Source: Primula veris
Lineage: Eukaryota > Streptophyta > Magnoliopsida > Ericales > Primulaceae
DNA: 64,000 bases
Reading direction: 5' to 3'
NCBI GenBank assembly: GCA_963682055.1
Contig: OY821746.1
Coordinates: forward strand, 13,133,992-13,197,991
Shown: positions 56,701 through 64,000 of the stretch, in pieces
Numbering within the stretch: position 1 is the first letter of the stretch
Layout: every line of letters begins with the position of its first letter
The notes under the pieces: model-generated
Database searches by the model: none
Told to the model about the DNA's origin: nothing
Seen by the model: the letters and a program-made list of their open reading frames with translations, nothing else
Position numbers and translations under genes: made by a program

Positions 56701-58099
56701 GAAGTTTTAAAAACAATAACATGCCTTTGTATGATAGAAAACATCACTATAACATTTCAACCATCTGTGATTAACCGTCCCAGCGTTTACACTAGTTCAG
56801 TTTAATGCCAACACTTAATAAAAATCTATCGACCGAGTGCGCGGTCCGAAAAACTGTTGAGATTTAGAAAGATTATTTCGAATGTGAACGGATATAACTT
56901 CTTATTGAGCATTTAACATACTATAGTTCTGCAAAAAAAAAAAACATCGGGAATCCGTTGGAAACGAGACTTTTTCCAATTATCTTTCTTAAATGAATCA
57001 GGTAACATCTTTAATTCAAGATTGTTCCCAATTTTAAGCCCCACCAAATCACACCAGGACTTATGGGCAACTAAATATTTTAATTCCGTTTTTAGTAAAA
57101 CACTAAAACTTCCAATCAGGCACTTAATAATACCAGAAAAACCGGGCACTATAATGGAAAATTATAAACACGGGTCGATTTATTTTGGGTACATGGAAAC
57201 TCGTTAGTTTGCAACTTCATCATTAGCATATCTAATTAAACAGCATATGCTAGTGTACTTATTTAAAAAGAACTTCCGTGCTCTCGCTTCTTTTAAAAAT
57301 ATGTAGCTATCGGTGTACCTAGTTGCTATTTTCCCTACAAACATTGTGTCACTAAATCAGACATGGCTCGAAAGTGCACATGTTATTTAGATATGACATG
57401 TTATGAGCTAAATAACATATCTATTTAGCATTACCATATCTAACTACATATGCTAATACAAATGCTAATGCTAATGCGAACGCTAACGCTAATTCACTTG
57501 TTTAAAGGGGAGTTTCGAGCTCTGACTTTTTTTTTTTACAAATAAGTAGCTACAGCGTAAATAGTTACTATTTTTCCCAATAATCGAACATTGCGTCACT
57601 AAATCAAGCATGGCTCTAATTAACCGGTGTACCTTGGCGGGGCCTCGCAACAAGGTACATGTGCTATTCAGATATTCTATAGGCTAATTAGATATGTTGA
57701 CGAATTACTTTTACTCGATAGTATATCTAACATTCTAACTAGATAGCATATACAATGCACTTTTCCAAGGGCGCTTTGAATTCTTTTACAAATAAGTAGC
57801 TGCAGGAGTACCCATTTCCAATTTTCCTTTGTGTCACATTCAAATTCTCCCTACATCGAATTCACAATAAAATGAAAAGAGATCGTTACAATTACTTGTT
57901 GCTTAATAGTAGCCTCAGCAGCTTCGACCGCTTTCATAACCTGGAACAAACCATCCCCATTGCTATTTATTCCTTCGTTGTTTACGTCTTCGACTTTATT
58001 AGTGTTTCTAGGGTTAGCTGAGACGGTATTAGTAGTAGTGACAGTTAAACCATTGAATTTATGTGCCAGATTAAGTCCTCCACCACCATCCTCATCCAT
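41725..58099 (-). CDS. Plant coiled-coil protein with Ig-like C-terminal region, 21 exons, 797 residues
   Basis: Exons on the minus strand: 58099-57896, 55684-55622, 55211-54868, 54759-54663, 54564-54502, 54415-54356, 54271-54167, 53522-53412, 52859-52818, 52728-52618, 52566-52349, 50114-49828, 49443-49322, 49014-48972, 48882-48791, 47387-47339, 45322-45252, 45136-45017, 44432-44332, 42180-42135 and 41769-41725. All junctions are GT-AG and keep one frame of 2394 nt. N-terminal coiled coils (FQVMKAVEAAEATIKQQ onward), a Ser/Pro-rich middle, then FEWVRHLEDGSVNYIDGAKQ and DDVDTYLAIEV, like an immunoglobulin-type fold, and a Lys-rich end (EKRKVKKKGLFF). Recognised as a conserved plant family, but no firm name. 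The layout recalls the actin-binding protein SCAB1; that link is tentative. Confidence 0.85.
43046..44178. mobile_element. Foldback (Mutator-like) element in intron 20 of the coiled-coil gene
   Basis: About 1.1 kb bounded by inverted repeats of roughly 120 bp: TAGTTCTGTACC...AATAAGGTACCTTCC at 43050-43155 and its mirror at 44060-44175. No clear target duplication, since the flanks are A/G runs. The interior has a G-rich stretch near 43400-43600 whose short frames look non-coding. Confidence 0.65.
49510..49800. mobile_element. Possible MITE in intron 12 of the coiled-coil gene
   Basis: Starts GCCTGTTTAG and ends CTAAACGAGC, weak inverted ends, in an AT-rich segment of about 290 bp with repeated AAAGTATA motifs. 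No clear target duplication. Confidence 0.3.
50878..52312. mobile_element. Mutator-like foldback element in intron 11 of the coiled-coil gene
   Basis: 1.4 kb with near-perfect inverted ends of about 120 bp (TTTTTTGCAGTTTTGTACA inward to TTCTTGCGAT.TT.TACACTTC), flanked by TAAAAAG at 50871-50877 and 52313-52319. No transposase is seen; the interior has a TATATA-GAGAGA microsatellite near 51395. The ends are built of repeated GTACAC.ATACTA modules. Confidence 0.75.
57250..57840 (+). repeat. Three direct repeats of about 120 bp in intron 1 of the coiled-coil gene
   Basis: A segment running from a Cys/Thr-rich GAGCTCT or GTGCTCTCG start through AAATAAGTAGCT, a TTTCC.. stretch and TGTGTCACTAAATCA recurs near 57255, 57500 and 57770, about 245-270 bp apart. 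Between the first two lies a GCTAAT hexamer run (57448-57495). Confidence 0.6.
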
Positions 58100-58470
58100 G
58101 TCTATTCTCTCATCTCAATCCACTTCTGCTGCTCTTTTACACCTAAATGCATAAGTAATAGGTTAACTATGAACCACGGTCACTTTTACAATGCTTACGT
58201 ACTCGTACCGCAATTATAACCATAGTATAAATCAGGATACATTGTTAGGTGTAGATTCAAAATGTCCATGTATATCAATGGGATATTAGAGTTGTTTATG
58301 AGAATATTTGAGATTATTTTGAGAAAAAAAATCAACTGTTTCTTTTTGTTTCATTTGAAGATTTTACTAAATATAGTAACTATCAGCCGTACCCGCACCA
58401 TTTAGTTTCAAAATCAGCTAGTCCACTACCTGTTCCGCGTACTCATACTAGTGGTTCATAGTAAGTTGAT
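58100..58470. promoter_or_regulatory. Upstream region of the 21-exon coiled-coil gene
   Basis: 370 bases between the gene start and the Tourist-like element; must hold the core promoter. No clear TATA box was picked out. Confidence 0.35.
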
Positions 58471-58473
58471 TAA

Positions 58474-59576
58474 GGGCCCGTTTGGCATCAACTTTTTCCA
58501 TAATATTTTTAGCTTTTCGTTAAAAAAAAAAACGAGTGGCATTTAGCTAGACAGCTTTTTTTTTTGCTTAAAAAACAGGCTTTGGGGTAAAAAAAATTCT
58601 AAACAAGCACGAAAAAGGCGAAAAACTATAAATTCCTTAGCATTTCTAGCTTTTCTACCACTTTTTTTCAGAATTCAAAACAAAATTTAAAGTATGAGCA
58701 AACCATACATGGTGAACGGAACTTTTACGATTCGTAAAAGCGATAAAGTAAAAAATAATTCAAAAACAATTCTAATAAAAAGCTACTAGCTATTTTTTAA
58801 CTTTTCGCGAAACACTACACTGATGAAGCCTTCCTAGCTTATCTGGTAACTGATTCTTTTTAATCAGCTATTTTGACCGAAAAAGCTAATCCAGAAACAA
58901 TTCTAATAAAAGCTAATTCGAAAACATTACTAATAAAAGCTACTAACTCGTTTTAACTTGTCACCAAGCACTACACTGATGAAGCCTTTCTAGCTTATCT
59001 GGACACTGAATTTTTTTTTATCAGCTTTTTGACTGAAAAAACTAAATCGAAAACAATTCTAATAAAAAATTACTAGCTTAAATTTAACTTGTCGCCAAAC
59101 ACTACACTGATTAAGCCTTTCTAGCTTATCTGGACACTATTTTTCTTTAATCAGCTTTTTTGACTGAAAAAGCTAATTCCAAAACAATTCTAATAAAAGC
59201 TACTAGATTATTTTTAACTTGTCGCCGAACACTACACTGATTAAGCCTTTCTAGCTTTTCTGGACACTGTTTATTTTAATCAGCTTTTTTGACTGAAAAA
59301 GCTGATGCCAAAACAGTTCTAATAAAAAATTACTCGCTTATTTAACTTGTCGCCAAACACTACACTGATGAAGCCTTTCTAGCTTATTTTCTCACTGTTT
59401 TTTTTAATCAGATTTTTTGACTAAAAAAGCTAATTCCAAAACAATTTTAATAAAAAACTACTAGCTTAAATTTAACTTGTCGCCAAACACTACACTGATG
59501 AAGCCTGTCTAGCTTATTTTCTCACTGTTCTTTTAATCAGCTTTTTTGACTAAAAAATCTGATACCAAACAGGCAC
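58474..59576. mobile_element. Tourist-like element built of about 125-bp tandem units
   Basis: Ends GGGCCCGTTTGGCATCA and TGATACCAAACAGGCAC are imperfect inverted repeats, with TAA at 58471-58473 and 59577-59579 as expected for PIF/Harbinger elements. The inside is made of about six head-to-tail units of 125-150 bp carrying CACTACACTGATGAAGCC and AAAACAATTCTAATAAA. No coding capacity. Confidence 0.7.
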
Positions 59577-60015
59577 TAAGTAAGGGCGAATAGCGGGCTC
59601 TAGTAAATAGATACATAGAATAGATATATATATGTACATATATACATATAATATATATAAAATAAAATAAAAGCTAATTCGAAAATAATTCTAATAAAAG
59701 CCACTAGCTTATTTTCAAGCTCTCGTCAAACACTACACTAATTAAGCCTTTCTAGCCTATTTTTCACTGATTTTTTTTTAATCGAAATTTCTTACTGAAA
59801 AAGCTTATTCCAAAACAATTCTAATAAAAAATTACTAACTTATTTTCAACTTGTTTATAAACACCACTAATTAAGCCTTTCCAGCTTATTTTCTCACTAA
59901 GTTTTTTTAATCAGATATTTATACTGAAAAATCTGATACCAAACAGGCACTAAGTAGGGCGAATAGCAGACTCTAGTAAATAGATACATAGAATAGATAG
60001 ATATGAATATATAAA
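59577..60015 (+). repeat. Tandem duplication of the Tourist-like element end plus flank
   Basis: The right end and flank near 59560-59640 (TGATACCAAACAGGCACTAA, then a GGGCGAATAGC and CTCTAGTAAATAGATAC block) recur at 59933-60010, with two more 125-bp-type units between. A segmental duplication of about 375 bp took in host flank. Confidence 0.75.
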
Positions 60016-60192
60016 TATATATATATATAGAGAGAGAGAGAGAAAACTAGTGATTATTACTTAAATTAAACGGAGAATATTTATCGGAGATCGGAGAACG
60101 GCTCCGGAGAAGTTGAAGTCGGAGTAGTCGTCGTCCTCCGTCGTTCCTTTTTTTTTATTTATAAATATTGTATTTGTTGCGTGACATATTAG

Positions 60193-60231
<39 letters not shown>
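60016..60231 (+). repeat. TA and GA microsatellites
   Basis: TATATA followed by GAGAGA near 60020-60045 and about 15 TA units at 60199-60231, directly abutting the copia LTR. The segment between them holds nothing recognisable. Confidence 0.8.
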
Positions 60232-60235
<4 letters not shown>

Positions 60236-60411
60236 GGGAGGACTGAGGGAGAGACAACGGCGTCTTTATTAATCAGAATTTATATGAATGAATATCTGAA
60301 TGAATAAAATACAAGACCCCTAGCCTTCTTTTTATATAGATAGAGGGGTAGGGTTATAAGCCCACTTGGGCCCAATCAGTAAAAGCCTAAGAGTCCAATA
60401 ATCTTACAACA
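60232..60411 (-). repeat. LTR of a Ty1/copia element (about 180 bp)
   Basis: On the minus strand it starts TGTTGTAAGA and ends CCTACA. It has a TATA-type CTATATAAAAAG and an AATAAAATAC signal in the right order, and directly follows a GAGGGGGAG polypurine tract, so it is the 3' LTR of an element lying to the right. Confidence 0.75.
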
Positions 60412-60420
60412 CTCCCCCTC
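60412..60420 (-). other. Polypurine tract of the copia element
   Basis: Minus-strand GAGGGGGAG immediately before the LTR. Similar AGGGGGAG motifs recur near 60804, 60934, 61016 and 63087. Confidence 0.6.
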
Positions 60421-60499
60421 TGAACGTCTTGAATTCTTCGTATTTATGCAGTCGATCTGAGTCGAGTTCATTCGCAGTGCTAAACACATAAAAACCTTA

Positions 60500-60895
60500 G
60501 GGCCGGAAAACCCAGTGTGGGACAAAACCGGTACCTAGGAGAAACTGTGTAGCCGAATGATATAGGCCGAAATATCATGTAAGTAACTAACCACAAAACA
60601 GTGTGCCTCATCAAAACCTTGTCAGAGCAAACCCAATGGGAAAATCTCTTATCGAAGGAAAAAGAGTACAACAATGGTAGTAGTAGGGATCAACCACAAA
60701 ACAGGTGCTTCATCAAAACCTTGCTAGAGTAAACCCAATGGGAAAAAATTTCTAGTCGAATGACAAAATAGTACACAGTGGTAAGAAGTATACAACAGGA
60801 TACTCCCCCTAATTTCGGCAATCTTAAGTGAGATAAGATGGGAACGTGTCTCGCTAAAAACCTTGCCAAGGAAAACCCAGTGGGAAAAAACCTTG
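60500..60895 (-). repeat. Short repeats in the 3' region of the copia element, type 1
   Basis: Four related segments of the form AAAACCTTG.CA..G.AAACCCA.TGGGAAAA (plus strand) near 60508, 60610, 60706 and 60855, spaced 95-150 bp. Such motifs are often seen just inside plant copia 3' LTRs. Confidence 0.65.
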
Positions 60896-60917
60896 GTCTA
60901 AGGACAAAAAGAGTACA

Positions 60918-61160
60918 CGAGCATACGACTGGATGCTCCCCCTCACTTGCACACGACAGGGTGCGAGAATTTCGACTAAGTAGTAATTAGTACTATAAGC
61001 ATTCACCTGGATGCTCCCCCTCACTTGCACACGACGGGGTGCAAGGATTTCATATTTCAAGAAAGAGTACGAGTATTCGACTGGATGCTTCATTTACTTA
61101 CACACGACTGGATGCAAGAAAATCTAACGTGGAATAGAACGAGCATTCAACCGGATGCTC
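60918..61160 (-). repeat. Short repeats in the 3' region of the copia element, type 2
   Basis: About three units of 75-80 bp with CTGGATGCTCCCCCTCACTT and CACACGAC.GG.TGCAAG, plus a partial unit near 61145. Each of the first two contains a polypurine-like motif on the minus strand. Confidence 0.75.
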
Positions 61161-61289
61161 TTAAACTTCATATGTGAAGATTAATTTCGGCGAGAAATGC
61201 TAAATAGCATAATCTAGTCATGTCTCTCTTGATCGATAACAACAAGGTGTCTTCTATGACAAGTGTTTTATCTGGATCGTGAGACAGAG

Positions 61290-62080
61290 CATATGTAATT
61301 CAAATATGGCTAATACTAGCTCGAAGCCATATACACTCTCTAGTCGTCTCATAGAGCATGAATAGATCAGAGTAATTCGTTTGGAGTCATTCCAAGACCT
61401 CCAAGATATCGCCTTATTCCTACTGGCAAAGACATACCATGTTAGGAATATCCCTTATGCGGGTCTGATAAGTAACCGGCATCGGTATAACCGAAAAAGG
61501 GTTGCGTTAATTCGAGTACCGAAGGGGGTAGGTACACTCGATGAAGCAAATGGGATAAGACAAGCCCTCATCCACAGTTAACTTAAGGTAATGGGAAAAT
61601 GACTTTTATGCCATTTCGATGGCAGCGTGTTAGCGCGATGCTGTGTCGAGTCATACCATTCACAGCAGACAAGATGTTCGTCCTAGCACATTAGACCAAG
61701 TACAATGATGCGCTTATTGTACTTAGATATGAACATCATGGTTCAATATCTCTTTGTCGTCTCATTAGGGACGGACCGGGTCTATATTAATCTCTAGTGA
61801 TCGAACGATCATGGGAGAATCTGACGACTTAGCGTCATAATGACTAAAACGTTATAACACCTTCTAGGTGTAGTGTGAATCATGGACTTAGATTCAATCT
61901 TTACGGGACTCGATCATCGGGCCGAGTCACTACCGTGTCTTCCCAAGATCCTTCATCTCGAAGGCAAATCCAAAAAATGGATCGCGTAATAAAACACGCA
62001 AGGGCATAATACTTGTTCAAGTATCCCAAGCTAATCAAGTACTCACTTAGGCGGGTATAGCACATCCGCTAGGATTATAT
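61290..62080 (-). pseudogene. Copia reverse transcriptase and RNase H remnants
   Basis: On the minus strand, interrupted by many stops and shifts, are short matches to Ty1/copia pol in the right order: CPCVF and FEMKDLGKT of RT (about 62020 and 61950), RNGIK just upstream of RNase H (about 61610), GYTDAGYLSDPHK (61493-61456) and ETTRECIWLR (about 61350-61325). The rest of the frame is too decayed to read. Old, non-functional copy. Confidence 0.7.
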
Positions 62081-64000
62081 TAATCCATATAGTGAACGTC
62101 TCATTAAATTGAGATCGTGTTCCGTGGTCAGGAACTACTTGATTCAAGCATTATGAAGTCACACAGGGACCTTCATCCACATCTCTAGTCTAAATCCCCA
62201 CAAAGATAAGATCGTGACCACAATCACATGCTACATAATCAGTTTTCCGGAAACTACTAAACTGATAAAGTAGAGGACTGTTATAATGTTCATTACGAAG
62301 AAATCAACCATCTCGTAATCAATTCCAAGGTGTGAGAGAAGTCTTGCGCTACTAGGCGAGCATTCTACAATCTCATTATTCTCATCACTCTTCCTTACGA
62401 ATAACCAAATAAACAAACTCGTTTAACATTGGTGGTGTTGGAGCTACAGGTCCGAACACACTTTTGCTAAGGAGTCTACTTGGATTGCAAGTTTCCATTA
62501 GTACAGTCTATTCTCCGTTGACTTCAGGCAACGGTACATGGTTCCCTGTCATAATTTGTTCATATTATCAGTCGTCACCGAATATATGAACAAGTAATCA
62601 ATGACAGCCCCGTTTCGCTTCAATATCGTCTAAGATATCATGATCGACAAATATTTCAAGATTCTTAGGATGAGAAGAAAATCACACATCTCCTTGATCC
62701 TTTATAATCTCGTGCGACAAACGAGTTTCAGTTCACCACCTCTGGGGCTGAACGAATTAAGAACCTGTCAACTTCCTCATATCTTGGGAAGGACGACAGA
62801 CTGACGGCCGACGACAGCGTCCTTTGCTTGGCGGGTTCGGCCAAAGCAACGTGTTACGACAGGAACACGGCGTCCGACAGGGACGTCTATCCTTGCAAGC
62901 ATTTTCAGCAGGTATAAATGATCTCGTGACATCTCATAAAGTCATTAAATGCGTCTGACATTTAGTTAGACTTGAGGGAGTCTATGCACTTACTTATCAC
63001 TAAGTGCAGTTTTGGGGATCAAGCTAAGACTGAGTGGGTTATGCCACGTTACTTCACATCGTTTCTTATCAACGGTAACATGCAAATCTCCCCCTAACGA
63101 CGGGGAGAACAGTCTTAGCGATGTCACTTTCGCATATCATGCGGTAAAGAGATCGCTTGCCAAGGTTACTCTATCAAATGATAGGTATGAGATTCATAAT
63201 CGACTTATGTCCCCTTCAGAGGTCCATATTTTAAACGCTATAGCGGCTCAATCAAAATATTAATTAAGCACTCCAAACACGCGTTAATATGAGACTTCTG
63301 GCTCATAACCAGTAACCAGCTGGTACGCATATGGTGTTTGAGTGTCTATGAGCCTCATGACGGACCAATGCAGCAAAATAGCATAACCCTACACGGAAAT
63401 ATAAATCTTGGTGCGCAAGACCAAGAAATGCGTGCAATCATTTGCAATCGCATCATCAAACTTTCCGTGAGTCCATTTGGGTCTTAACATAATCGACAGG
63501 ATGTTCAATTTGAATTTCCAAACTCAAGTAATTCAAATCGAAATTTCGATTTTTTTTACTCTTCGGAATTATCAAGTCAACTAGACTTTTCAGGATAATC
63601 CGGATCATGAGCCATCAACTTAATGATAGGGCTAGAAGTTGAGGAAATGTTGCATTTCTGTGGACAACAATAATCATGTGACCTTATTGTCGATGCATCA
63701 ACCATAACCATTTATATTTATGGTCCGTCTTATGGTTGGATAAGTCCACAATAACTCATTCAATTCTTTACAAGAATTCTACGAGTTCTTTTCGTGATCT
63801 TTACACATACTAGTCTTTCAAAGTGAGCATTAGTGGTATGAATTTCGGATTAATTACGAAATATATTCTCAGAGACAATCCAAATGCGATGTGATTATAA
63901 ATCAAGCATCGTCTTTTGACCCGGGAATATCTCATCCGGTCAATGCCACAATATCAAAATGCTCTTATCAATCGACGACAGGCGAATGATAGTACAGACA
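62081..64000 (-). mobile_element. Internal region of the copia element, heavily decayed
   Basis: Expected to hold the 5' part of RT, integrase and gag of the minus-strand copia element, but no intact domain could be read. Short frames on both strands are interrupted. The 5' LTR, if present, lies outside the window. Confidence 0.4.

Overview
This window is plant nuclear DNA. It holds spliced host genes with GT-AG introns (an RBR ubiquitin ligase, a pectin methylesterase, an FYVE-ankyrin protein and a 21-exon coiled-coil gene), plant-type MITEs, and both Ty3/gypsy and Ty1/copia LTR retrotransposons. The species cannot be named from the sequence. All exon joins below were read by eye from reading-frame phase and splice sites, without transcript data.

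Positions 1 to 27493 are two copies of one large Tat-lineage Ty3/gypsy retrotransposon placed head to head, so that 1-11160 is an imperfect inverted repeat of 11387-22940. The left copy runs on the minus strand and leaves the window at position 1. The right copy runs on the plus strand and ends with a complete 3' LTR at 26922-27493. Each copy has a gag-protease-RT-RNaseH-archaeal-type RNaseH-integrase polyprotein gene, then a 37-bp tandem repeat, then a long block of genes pointing the opposite way. The polyprotein genes are broken by a few stops and frameshifts. The opposite-strand block is the most unusual thing here. The right copy carries eight such genes (called A to H below), mostly small coiled-coil proteins. 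Six have a clear TATA box 55-150 nt upstream of the start codon. Gene C is split into four exons with the same splice sites in both copies, and a conserved E2F-like site plus telo-box lies upstream of it.

Positions 27494 to 60231 are gene space. An RBR E3 ligase gene (28382-30922, plus) converges on a type I pectin methylesterase gene (34167-31776, minus). A 10-exon FYVE-ankyrin gene (40175-35765, minus) and a 21-exon, 797-residue coiled-coil gene with an Ig-like C-terminal region (58099-41725, minus) follow. Their introns and spacers hold Stowaway-, Tourist-, hAT- and Mutator-like non-autonomous elements, several with visible target-site duplications.

Positions 60232 to 64000 are the 3' part of a decayed Ty1/copia element on the minus strand: a short LTR, a polypurine tract, two families of short internal repeats, and RT/RNaseH remnants full of stops.
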